Source: Spirochaetota bacterium (GTDB taxonomy: Bacteria; Spirochaetota; UBA4802; UBA5550). From it: a stretch of DNA of 37,842 nt. This document shows positions 1 through 7,810 of the stretch, in pieces. The position numbers and the translations under genes are program-made. A model generated the notes under the pieces. The model made no database searches. It was not told the DNA's origin and saw nothing but the letters and a program-made list of their open reading frames with translations. The stretch is taken from assembly GCA_009787025.1 (NCBI GenBank), contig WRGT01000060.1, forward strand, positions 1 to 37,842. Direction: 5' to 3'. The number at the start of each line of letters is the position of its first letter. The stretch's first letter is position 1.

Positions 1-71
1 TTTTTAAGTGAGATAAACAAGCTGTTTAAACTAATACAATCATTGATTTTTGATTTTATAAAAATGATTGC

Positions 72-101
72 GATGAGTCGTCTTCTGATGAGTCGTCTTC
101 T
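72..101. repeat. 15-bp tandem repeat, two copies
   Basis: GATGAGTCGTCTTCT occurs twice back to back with no mismatch. It lies between two similar AT-rich tracts (TTTTATAAAAATGATT and TTCTATAAAAATTTAT), so the region may have grown by slippage. No function is assigned. Confidence 0.75.
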
Positions 102-292
102 GATTCTATAAAAATTTATAAAAATCACCACATAACATCATACACCGCATACTAATCAGCCTATTTAGCAACATTAACTGCATATTCACCACACAAATAG
201 TTCAATTTCACTCAATTAAATTAATTTTATGTCGATTTTATGGATTATAATATTGTATTTAAATATGTATTTAAATATGTGTATTTAAATAT

Positions 293-460
293 GGGGTCAG
301 AGCCAACATCAATTAATACGAATATTTCAATAGCATTTAGGTCTTTATTCGTAAATCGTAAATATCCATGAAATCCGTAGACTATTTTCCTTAAGTTTAT
401 GATGTTGGGTCAGAGCCTTTAATTATAACATAAACTTCAACTGGGGTCGGGGTCAGAGCC
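293..460 (+). repeat. Cluster of GGGGTCAGAGCC motifs
   Basis: The motif is at 293-304 (GGGGTCAGAGCC), 407-417 (GGGTCAGAGCC) and 449-460 (GGGGTCAGAGCC, preceded by an extra GGGGTC at 443). Copies one and two face a short inverted repeat, AACATCA at 305-311 and TGATGTT at 400-406, so the 293-417 segment looks like a small element with structured ends. One further copy, in opposite orientation, is at 29986-29995. From memory, this sequence is frequent in genomes that carry REP-associated tyrosine (IS200-like) transposases. No transposase is present in this window. Confidence 0.6.
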
Positions 461-471
461 CCCTTACCCAC

Positions 472-505
472 AAAAAACAAAGGCCCCTCTTTCAGAGGAG
501 CCTTT
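472..505 (-). terminator. Rho-independent terminator of the outer-membrane protein gene
   Basis: A 12-bp stem with one mismatch (AAAGGCCCCTCT at 479-490 against AGAGGAGCCTTT at 494-505) has a 3-base loop. On the minus strand it is followed by a T-rich tract (TTTGTTTTTTG). It lies 35 bases downstream of the stop codon of the minus-strand gene ending at 540. Confidence 0.8.
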
Positions 506-539
506 ACCATAAAAACAAATACTTTTACCTGTGCATTAA

Positions 540-1615
540 CTATATCTTATAATACACCCTTATTTGTGCATTAATAGTATCGTTTTTGGTTGTGCTCTTT
601 CCCCATACAGGTAAAAAGTAACCAATCTTAAATTCTATCGGCACTGCCCAATCCATAAAGAATAGTCCCACAGTAGGTCTCACTCTGATAAGTTGGCTCT
701 TTTTTGCCGCATCTGCTATAGCCTGCACACCTGCCGCGTATCCTGCCCCAATTGATCCACCAATGCCGGTAAACTCGTATTCAGCGCCGCAGTTTCAGTA
801 TAAGTTATCGGAAGCTGAAGCTCTAAGGTTGTTTTAGGAGCGAGTTCCATTGTGTAATTAGCCTCAATCTCAAAAGTAAGGTCATAGCCGTAATTCACAT
901 CACCAGCTTTAACAGACTGAGCACCACTACTCATACCCATTGCCGTCCCGTTAGCCACCATCCAAGCTCCCATCATAGTGAGATCGGAATTCTTAAATTT
1001 ACCTTTCTGTACGTAAAAGATTGTCTCGTTATAGAGATTAACAAAGAACTCCTTTGTGAACAAATAGTCAAAGTAGGCTCTCCATCCTGCAGCAAAAACG
1101 TGTTTGTCAATTTTAGCAGCAGTAAAATCATCTCCAGCTCCCCCTTTCTTGAGCTCTTTTTCAAAATCAGGACCTTTAGTTAAAGGCACCTTAATACCCG
1201 GAGCAAAAGCAAAGCGCATATCCTCTGTTTGTACTAACGGCGCTTTAGGACCAACTAACTGCATTTTTGCGCCTATAAAGAGATCGCCCATATCTTTAGC
1301 GTCAGCTTTTTTTGCAAATAATGCACTTTTTGTGTCTATCTCAGAAGACACATTATAACCCGGCGTCCATTGCAGAGCTGCAGTCATCCAGCTCAAGATT
1401 CCGTGTTCCAAAGCTAAACCCAAGTTAAACATCGTACGATCTGAACTACTTACTTTCTCCCCGTCCTTGTCAAAAGACTTGTCTCCCCAGATATATGACG
1501 GCGCAATATAGACACGTCCCACATTCTCAGGCAGCATCTTGGCATGATCTGCAAACAGTCCTGTAAAAGAGCCCATTAGCAGTAATGCGAATACTAAAAA
1601 CAGAAATTTCTTCAT
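540..1615 (-). pseudogene. Outer-membrane beta-barrel protein, broken by a frameshift
   Basis: The ATG at 1613-1615 follows an AGGAGG site (1621-1626). The protein opens with a signal peptide of about 22 residues ending LFADHAK, then alternating aromatic/polar stretches typical of beta strands. The first frame ends with an unrelated tail at 716, while the next frame continues coherently (EYEFTGIGGSIGAGYAAG, then ...RVYYKI) to a stop at 540. One missing base near 784-790 joins the two; adding a G restores GCG GCG GCT. The repaired protein would be 358 residues and end in an aromatic/hydrophobic strand, as barrel proteins do. The missing base may be a true mutation or a sequencing/assembly error. 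Family not recognised; it could be a porin-like or transport protein. A terminator follows at 472-505. Confidence 0.75.
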
Positions 1616-1899
1616 AAAAGCCTCCTAAATTATTTGTAATAAATATTTATCACCTTTAATTAAAAATTAAAGTAACAAATAAAAAATGAAAAAATGATAC
1701 GTTTAAAATTTAAAAATACTGTGTCTCAAGTATAACTCCCTTAATATAATTTGTCACTACTTTTTTTTAAACAATTTTAAAAAATAAGCAATTTTAAGGA
1801 AATTTACCTCTATTTTACTCTATAATATAATTCATATATTATATTGATTACTACTAATATATTATACTAATTACTTCTATTATACTGCTTATATACTAT
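1616..1899. other. AT-rich intergenic region with imperfect tandem repeat
   Basis: It lies between two minus-strand genes and should hold the promoter of the outer-membrane protein gene. A 23-bp unit is repeated at 1834-1856 and 1857-1879 with 20 of 23 bases identical, and a weaker third copy follows. No clear terminator for the acyl-CoA dehydrogenase gene is seen. Confidence 0.5.
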
Positions 1900-3081
1900 T
1901 TACTTTCCCTCTGGTTTACTTCCCCTTTGATCAAACATACGCCCGTAAAGAAAACGCGCCTGGGTAAGTTTTAACATCTCCTGCGTACCGCCTGCAATAC
2001 CGCATCCGCGCGCGTCTCGCAAATATCTTTCAACAGGGAACTCTTTTGAATAGCCGTAACCTCCGAATATTTGAAGAGCCTTGTTTGTAACTTCAACAGC
2101 CATAGCATTACAGTAGCACTTTGCCATAGCCGCTTCAAAAGGATTGGGGAAAGCCATGCCTGCTCCGCTTGCTGCGCGATAAAGCAGCATGCGCGCCGCA
2201 TCTATCTGCATTTTCATCTCAACAATACTAAACTGCATTGCCTGAAATTCACAAATCTGCTTTTTAAACGCCTCTCTCACTGTTGTGTATTCCATAGCTT
2301 CTCTAAAAGCTCCTTCTGCGGTACCAACGCTGCATGCCGAATTGCCCAGTCTCTCAAGGGCAAACCCTCCCAAAAGTTTAGCAAAGCCTCCTGCTTCTAT
2401 AACAACATTTTCTTTAGGCACTTTTACGTCTTCAAAAATCAATTCTGCCGAAGGAACGCCTCGCCATCCTAAAAAGTCCTCCTGCGGTCCGTGGCTGAAT
2501 CCTGCCATTCCCTTTTCTACAATTACAGCGCCTATTGACCTGAATCCCTTATCTTCGCTTAAACGGCAAAAAACCAAAAAATGAGAAGACGATCCGCCGC
2601 CTGAAATAAAACACTTGTTTCCGTTTAGTAGAAAATGGTCGCCCTTGTCCACACCCTTAGTGCTGAGTGCAGCCAAATCCGACCCGCCGCCCGGTTCTGT
2701 CATACCAATGGATAAGCAGTATTTACCTTCGCATACGCCCGGAAGTATTCTTTTCTTTTGCTCCTCAGTGCCGTATGTTTCTAAAATACGGCAAGGTCCC
2801 AGATTATTCTCAAATACTGCTGCGCCCAATGCTATACTGTATTTGGCAAGTTCCTCCACAGCAAGAACAGCCGTTAATGCAGGCTGCCCGCCTCCGCCGT
2901 ATTCGGGCGATATTGTCATACCGTAAAGTCCCAAAGCTGCATATTTCGGAAGCAGCTCTTCCTCAGGAAAATGATTTTCGCGGTCAATTTTTACAGCCAA
3001 TTCTTTAAAGTTTTCTCTTTCAGCAAATTTATTTATACTGTCCAACAACATTTGCTGTTCTTCACTTATTCTAAAATCCAT
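1900..3081 (-). CDS. Acyl-CoA dehydrogenase
   Basis: A flavoprotein that oxidises an acyl-CoA to the 2,3-enoyl-CoA and normally hands electrons to ETF. At 393 residues it has the usual family length. The N-terminal helical domain, the middle beta domain (SIGMTEPGGGSD at 124-135) and the C-terminal helical domain (FGGYGYSKEFPVERYLRDAR at 339-358) are all clear. The Glu that acts as catalytic base in medium- and short-chain enzymes (the E of YEGT) is Gly364 here (IAGGT). Glu243, in ALERLGN, matches the base position of isovaleryl-CoA and long-chain dehydrogenases. That suggests a branched, cyclic or aryl-type substrate, which is inference. A GTGAGG-like site precedes the ATG. It lies 42 bp after the ADP-forming synthetase gene and is probably cotranscribed with it. 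Confidence 0.93.
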   Translation of the reverse strand: MDFRISEEQQMLLDSINKFAERENFKELAVKIDRENHFPEEELLPKYAALGLYGMTISPEYGGGGQPALTAVLAVEELAKYSIALGAAVFENNLGPCRILETYGTEEQKKRILPGVCEGKYCLSIGMTEPGGGSDLAALSTKGVDKGDHFLLNGNKCFISGGGSSSHFLVFCRLSEDKGFRSIGAVIVEKGMAGFSHGPQEDFLGWRGVPSAELIFEDVKVPKENVVIEAGGFAKLLGGFALERLGNSACSVGTAEGAFREAMEYTTVREAFKKQICEFQAMQFSIVEMKMQIDAARMLLYRAASGAGMAFPNPFEAAMAKCYCNAMAVEVTNKALQIFGGYGYSKEFPVERYLRDARGCGIAGGTQEMLKLTQARFLYGRMFDQRGSKPEGK

Positions 3082-3123
3082 TAAAAAAACCTCACTTTCT
3101 TATTTTTTATATCTCGCCCCTTG

Positions 3124-5238
3124 TTATTTTAAAACAAAAAGAGCATCTACAACTTTTACGCCTTTCCCTTCGGGAAGTACAATCAACGGATTAACGTCAA
3201 TCTCCATAAAATCATCTTTTAATTCTGCAATCATTAATGAAAAATTAACGATAGTTTTAGCTAAAGCGTCTAAATCGCCCTTCTCTTTTCCGCGGTAGCC
3301 TTTTATAATAGTGCTGCTTTTAATATCGTCGATCATTCTCAGCGCTTCGCCGTAGCTCACCGGAGCGGATCTAAAGCTTACGTCTTTAAAAATTTCAACA
3401 TATATGCCGCCTAAGCCAAACATAACCGTAGGACCAAACTGCGGATCATTGATAGCTCCTATAATAACCTCGCTTCCGCCTGATGCCATTTCCTGCACTA
3501 ATACTTTTTTATAATCGCCTTTCGGCATACTTTTTTTTGCATTCTTTATTATTTCTTCGTATGCCGCTTTAACCTCTTCGGCATTTTTTAGGTTAATCTT
3601 TATCCCGCCCGCTTCTGTTTTATGCAGAATATCAGGAGAATTGATTTTAAGAGCTACAGGGAATCCTATTTTCCCTGCCTGCTCTGCCGATTCCTGAGCG
3701 GAAACAGCTAAAGCCTCTTTAGTTACGGTAATTCCATACATGCTCAACAGCTCTTTACTTTCATATTCGGTAAAATGAGCTTTGTTATCGGCTATATATT
3801 TTTTGGCTTTTTCCTGCCGTTGTTTATCAATTGCAGGTACGGGCTCTTTCCCTTTGGCTAACCATTCTTGTCTGATCTTGGCATATTTCATAACCGGACC
3901 TAAAGCACGCCCCAGCTGACCTACTGTGTACATAACAGGTATATTCTCTTTTACCAGCTCTGGAATAATTCTATCTGCTCCGCCCCATGATACAATTATG
4001 GGAATTTTACTTTCTTTAAATACTGTAATCAACTGGTCCTTCGCTATATCTGCCAAAGGACCGTATGCCGCTCCAACCAGACATACCATAACGTCCATAT
4101 TGGGATCATTGTTTATAGCCCGCACAACCGTTATGTTTCTATCCATCATAGCCATTATTTGCGCGCTTGTATCAACCGGATTGTAAGGATAACCTAATGG
4201 AATCAATTCTTTCAGCGTATTAACGGTTTCTTCTGAAAATTCTGCCATATCTATGCCGTATTTGATAGCTTCGTCAATAATTATTACGCCTGCGCCCCCT
4301 GAATTAGCATATGATCCGAGCCTGTTGCCCTTCGGAATTCCCAAAGGCGCTTGAATAATACGCACCATATCTATAGCGTGCAATTGATCTATTGGACGTA
4401 TAATTCCATAGCGGTTGCATATACTGTCAAACAATTCGTCTCTGCCTGCAATATTTCCCGAATGGGCGGCTACAGCCCTGCCTGCCTCTTCCGTAACGCC
4501 TACCTTATATACAAGCAGCGGTTTCCCCATTTCAAGCGCTTTTTCTGCCGCTCTTATCAGAGTATCCCCGTCTCTGACGTTTTCAATAAAAACGCATACA
4601 ACATCTACGTTATCCTGCTCCAATACAAATTCTGCAACGTCAAAAACGCTCATTACCACTTCATTTCCCGTAGCTACTATGTAGGCGGATCCTGCGCCTC
4701 TATTCTTTGCCATTATGTTCCAGTTAAAAACCTGTCCTCCGCTTTGAGATAGAAAGGCAACAGTGCCGGGAGTTAATCCCACAGCCAAAGTCGGGCTGAA
4801 AGAAGCTGTCAAACTTTTTATATTAACAAATCCCATACTGTTAGGACCAAGTACGTTTAAATTATGTTTTTCCGATAACTCAACGAGTTTATTGCGTAAT
4901 GCTATACCCTCTTCACTTCCTCCTTCGCCAAAACCCGAACTGTGTATTACATAATTTTTACAGCCCTTTTCCACTCCCTGCATTAAAACGTCTAAAACCA
5001 ATTCCGCTCTAACAACTATCTGGGTCAGATCAGGTACTGTTGGAGTATCTAAAATAGATTTATAACATTTGAGTCCGTATATTTCATCTTTGCTGACATT
5101 TATGGGGTAGATATCCCCCTTGAAGCCGCTGTCTTTTAAATTCCGCAATGCCCTCTCCGGAATTGTTCCCAATTTATCCGAAGCCCCGATCACTGCTACC
5201 GACGACGGGTAAAAAAATTTTTGTAAATCTCTGCTCAC
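3124..5238 (-). CDS. ADP-forming acyl-CoA synthetase (acetate--CoA ligase family), fused alpha-beta
   Basis: Converts acyl-CoA, ADP and phosphate to the free acid, CoA and ATP, conserving energy in anaerobes. The 704 residues carry an N-terminal CoA-binding Rossmann domain (VAVIGASDKLG near 14-24), a succinyl-CoA-ligase-like part (SGFGEGG near 101-107; the likely phosphorylated His259 in AAHSGNIAG) and a C-terminal ATP-grasp domain (about 480-704, with HKTEAGG and EIDVNPL). This is the fused order seen in many single-chain enzymes. The start is a GTG (5236-5238) with a strong AAGGAGG site seven bases upstream. Divergence from the MFS carrier and proximity to the iorAB operon suggest it acts on the acyl-CoA made by the oxidoreductase. 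The substrate (acetyl, branched or aryl-acetyl) cannot be read from the sequence. Confidence 0.93.
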   Translation of the reverse strand: MSRDLQKFFYPSSVAVIGASDKLGTIPERALRNLKDSGFKGDIYPINVSKDEIYGLKCYKSILDTPTVPDLTQIVVRAELVLDVLMQGVEKGCKNYVIHSSGFGEGGSEEGIALRNKLVELSEKHNLNVLGPNSMGFVNIKSLTASFSPTLAVGLTPGTVAFLSQSGGQVFNWNIMAKNRGAGSAYIVATGNEVVMSVFDVAEFVLEQDNVDVVCVFIENVRDGDTLIRAAEKALEMGKPLLVYKVGVTEEAGRAVAAHSGNIAGRDELFDSICNRYGIIRPIDQLHAIDMVRIIQAPLGIPKGNRLGSYANSGGAGVIIIDEAIKYGIDMAEFSEETVNTLKELIPLGYPYNPVDTSAQIMAMMDRNITVVRAINNDPNMDVMVCLVGAAYGPLADIAKDQLITVFKESKIPIIVSWGGADRIIPELVKENIPVMYTVGQLGRALGPVMKYAKIRQEWLAKGKEPVPAIDKQRQEKAKKYIADNKAHFTEYESKELLSMYGITVTKEALAVSAQESAEQAGKIGFPVALKINSPDILHKTEAGGIKINLKNAEEVKAAYEEIIKNAKKSMPKGDYKKVLVQEMASGGSEVIIGAINDPQFGPTVMFGLGGIYVEIFKDVSFRSAPVSYGEALRMIDDIKSSTIIKGYRGKEKGDLDALAKTIVNFSLMIAELKDDFMEIDVNPLIVLPEGKGVKVVDALFVLK

Positions 5239-5635
5239 AGTTTTCCTCCTTAAAAAATTATAATTTTAATAATCAAGATAAATTTAATTTAATTTAATAA
5301 TCCTGCTTCCCTTAAATTGTATTTTTAATTAAGCCAGATGTGAAGAATATTTAAGCAAAATTTATGACTCAATAAAAGCCTTCAGACTTTTAGCCGAATC
5401 CTTTTCTCAAGCGACATTCTCTTAAGCGGCAATAAAGCAATAGTTACGTAAAAATTTATTGCGGCTGAATCGAAATCGCTATAAAAATAAATACATATAA
5501 ATATATGTAGTTATAACAATATATATTCATATATATTAAAATAAATATTCTTTCTAAAATTATCCGGCAAAATTCTTTATAATAGCAAGATAAATATATA
5601 AATATGTCAACAACTATTAAGATAAAAAGATTAAA

Positions 5636-5685
5636 TTATTATAAAAAGTTAAAATTTTTGTATAAATTTTAACTTTTTATAATAA
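5636..5685. repeat. Perfect 22-bp inverted repeat in divergent promoter region
   Basis: The left arm 5636-5657 and the right arm 5664-5685 are exact reverse complements around a 6-base loop (TTGTAT). Almost all pairs are A-T, apart from one G-C pair. No T-run follows on either strand, so it is not a typical terminator. It ends 17 bases before the candidate -35 box of the MFS gene, so an operator, cruciform or small mobile remnant are possible. Confidence 0.8.
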
Positions 5686-5702
5686 AATCGACTTTAATTA
5701 AG

Positions 5703-5731
5703 TTGACATAATCATTATTATTTTATATTAA
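5703..5731 (+). promoter_or_regulatory. Candidate sigma70-type promoter for the MFS gene
   Basis: A perfect TTGACA at 5703-5708 is followed after 17 bases by TATTAA (5726-5731); TATATT at 5724-5729 would have a 15-base spacer. The start would lie about 130 bases before the ATG at 5866. The 5636-5685 inverted repeat sits directly upstream. Confidence 0.45.
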
Positions 5732-5865
5732 AAGCAAAATGATGATCACTTGCGCACATATTAGGTAAATATAAGCAGGCCCTAATCTTGCAAAAGTCAT
5801 GATTTTCAGCAAAACTTTATTAATTCAAAATTTAATATCAAAATTCAAAAAAGGAGGGCGTAATA

Positions 5866-7113
5866 ATGGCGAATCAAAAATCTAATTATCACTGGATGAT
5901 AGTTGTAGCCTGTTTTTTGTTATTGGCTGTCTCTATTGGGGTTGTTGTCAACTGCTGGAACCCGCTTTCGGTTGCATTGAAAAATGAATTCAGTTCGGAA
6001 ACGGCAAAAGCGATTCAGCTCATCTTTTCGATAGCGGCATTAACAAATCTAATAGGCAGCGCTTTAGTCGGAAAGATTATGTCAAAATTCTCAATGCGTA
6101 TAGCCATGCCGATTTATGCTATTATTTTGGCAGGAGGGGTTTACTTGTGGTCAATTTGCAGCAGTCTCACAATGTTCTACATAGTCTCAGCAATAGTCGG
6201 GCTTGGAGCGAGCGGCATTGCAGTTGTTCCCTGCGGAGCTCTGCTAAACAACTGGTTTGAAGATAAGAAAGGTTTAGCAATAGGTATATCCTTTTCGGGA
6301 AGCGTTGTCGGAGGAGCTCTATTAGTACAGATGACTAAGTATATGTTATCTAACTATGACTGGCACATGGCATATACGGCGCTTGCCATAATAATAGCCG
6401 TAGTAGCTATACCTACAACAATCTTTATTGTTAGAGAACACCCGCGGGATAAAGGTCTTGTACCATTAGGAGCCAAAGAGGGATCAGGCGGCGGCAGTGA
6501 AATGCTTCGCGGTATTGGGCTCAAACAGTACATCAAGACAGGGTCTTTCTGGCTGCTGGCAATCAGCGTATTTCTTGTTATCTTTGTAAACATGGGTCTG
6601 CAAAATAATATCAGTCTTTACCTGACAAAGGTCAAAGGATATACGGAGAGCAGCGCGGCAAATCTCTTCTCGGGAATATTAGCTGTAAGTATATTTGGAA
6701 AAATCCTGCTGGGTTATATATATGACAAAAAGGGTGTTAAATTCGGTACAATATACTGTTTGATATTCTTCCTTATAAGTATTTCACTATTCTTCTATGT
6801 TGAAAACCTGACTATAGCAATAGTGTTTGTTGTGGTATTTGGTCTGGTAAATTCGATGACTACCGTAGCGCCTCCGTTTGTTACAGCGTCCATAGTGGGA
6901 GTGAAGCACTATGCTACAATCTTTGGAATAATGAATCTGTTCTACGGAATAGGATTGGTAGTAGGTACTCCCGTAGTGGCAAGTATTTACGATTCAACCG
7001 GATCGTATGACAGGGCATGGATAATGTTCGCTATACTGTCGGTCGTCCTTGCAATCACTACAATACTTGCATCTGCAAAAGGTAAAGGCTTCAGTCAGGT
7101 TACAGAGGCATAA
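5866..7113 (+). CDS. MFS transporter, oxalate/formate antiporter (OFA) family
   Basis: Inner-membrane carrier of the major facilitator superfamily. The 415 residues contain about 12 hydrophobic segments, a central cytoplasmic loop (about 195-225, with a GSGGGSE stretch) and OFA-like sequence near the N-terminus (VNCWNPLSVALKNEF). OFA relatives move oxalate/formate or other small carboxylates. A strong GGAGGG site precedes the ATG. It stands alone, with a terminator at 7132-7165, but it faces acd and precedes the frhB-iorAB-glcDF operon. Import or exchange of the acid handled by those enzymes is therefore the best guess. The substrate is unproven. Confidence 0.88.
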   Translation: MANQKSNYHWMIVVACFLLLAVSIGVVVNCWNPLSVALKNEFSSETAKAIQLIFSIAALTNLIGSALVGKIMSKFSMRIAMPIYAIILAGGVYLWSICSSLTMFYIVSAIVGLGASGIAVVPCGALLNNWFEDKKGLAIGISFSGSVVGGALLVQMTKYMLSNYDWHMAYTALAIIIAVVAIPTTIFIVREHPRDKGLVPLGAKEGSGGGSEMLRGIGLKQYIKTGSFWLLAISVFLVIFVNMGLQNNISLYLTKVKGYTESSAANLFSGILAVSIFGKILLGYIYDKKGVKFGTIYCLIFFLISISLFFYVENLTIAIVFVVVFGLVNSMTTVAPPFVTASIVGVKHYATIFGIMNLFYGIGLVVGTPVVASIYDSTGSYDRAWIMFAILSVVLAITTILASAKGKGFSQVTEA

Positions 7114-7131
7114 ATTGAAACACAAAGTGAC

Positions 7132-7165
7132 TGCCCGAAAAATAAATTTTCGGGCATCCTTTTTA
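7132..7165 (+). terminator. Rho-independent terminator of the MFS gene
   Basis: A perfect 10-bp stem (TGCCCGAAAA 7132-7141 with TTTTCGGGCA 7147-7156) has a 5-base loop and is followed by TCCTTTTTA. It begins 18 bases after the MFS stop codon. Confidence 0.9.
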
Positions 7166-7204
7166 CAAATTGCAGATTACAGATGTTTATATTATATACT
7201 TTCA

Positions 7205-7486
7205 CTAATGCGTCAAGAAATAATATTTTGCTATTTTCTTTTTTCTCGAATAACTTTTAATCTGCTTTTCACGTTCTATTGAGGAAGTTATGGCGCTATG
7301 TGTTTCATAATAGCCCAACTTGTCAATTTTATATTTACTTGTAAAGCTGTCATTTACTTTGTTTTTATGCTCATATACACGCTTTATCAAATTGGAGGTA
7401 ACGCCTGTATATAATGTTCCGTTTATTTTGTTAATTTGTCCGCCTGTCGAATAAATAAGCATATACGCCTTGCATCTGCTGTTCAA
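7205..7486 (-). CDS. GIY-YIG domain protein, possibly degraded at the N-terminus
   Basis: A small UvrC-type single-domain nuclease of the kind often found in intergenic spaces. NKINGTLYTGVTSNLIKRVYEHK gives the second signature block and its conserved Arg, and SIEREKQIK carries the expected metal-binding Glu. The first block (normally Y-x-Y-x-L just before TNKxNGTLY) is replaced by MLIYSTGGQ. The apparent start is a TTG at 7484-7486 with no ribosome binding site; an ATG at 7460-7462 is an alternative. At 93 residues it is near family size, but the altered front end suggests a remnant or a shifted start. Its function (nicking, repair or mobile DNA) is not known. It is transcribed toward the MFS gene. 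Confidence 0.6.
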   Translation of the reverse strand: MNSRCKAYMLIYSTGGQINKINGTLYTGVTSNLIKRVYEHKNKVNDSFTSKYKIDKLGYYETHSAITSSIEREKQIKSYSRKKKIAKYYFLTH

Positions 7487-7810
7487 ATCGGGAAATCAAT
7501 TATTTTTAAAAATTATTAAATTACAATTGACTTCTGTTTAATAAGACTTACAATTTTGCAGATGTAAACAATTCAAGTGTCAAAGTTATTAATCTTTATA
7601 AAACTCAAAATAATAGATACAAAATTTACATAAGATTAATAAGAACTTAGTGCATAAAACTTATACAGATCTTTAAAGAAGACTGTATAAAAATTTTTAT
7701 ATTATCATAAAATTTTTAAACACAGGAGAGGTTGAGAGACATTTTATTTTATACCATAAAAATATCTCAAGGCTTACCTTTCCTTATAACTCTAAACAGG
7801 AGGGATTATA
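7487..7810. other. Leader/promoter region of the frhB-iorAB-glcDF operon
   Basis: No gene was seen. It contains a 16-bp palindrome TATAAAAATTTTTATA (7686-7701) and a possible hairpin joining TTGAGA (7732-7737) to TCTCAA (7765-7770). The hairpin lies about 40 bases before the ribosome binding site (AGGAGG at 7798-7803). It does not match a riboswitch class I know. Confidence 0.45.

Larger units (their letters stand above)
1..471. other. Intergenic region with short repeats
   Basis: No convincing gene is present. The stretch is strongly AT-rich. It holds a two-copy 15-bp tandem repeat (GATGAGTCGTCTTCT at 72-86 and 87-101) and three copies of a GGGTCAGAGCC motif between 293 and 460, described separately. 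All short reading frames here lack a ribosome binding site. Confidence 0.6.
5239..5865. other. Long divergent intergenic region (627 bp)
   Basis: It separates the leftward acd gene from the rightward MFS gene, so it should hold both promoters. It is very AT-rich and includes runs of ATATAT around 5488-5540. The notable structures are a perfect 22-bp inverted repeat at 5636-5685 and a sigma70-like promoter at 5703-5731, both listed separately. No gene was seen. Confidence 0.6.

Noticed and set aside
2071-3008. Several plus-strand frames of 100-133 codons opposite the acyl-CoA dehydrogenase gene
   Set aside because: They are antisense to a clearly coding, conserved gene, are rich in Ser/Pro/Cys without any motif, and lack ribosome binding sites.
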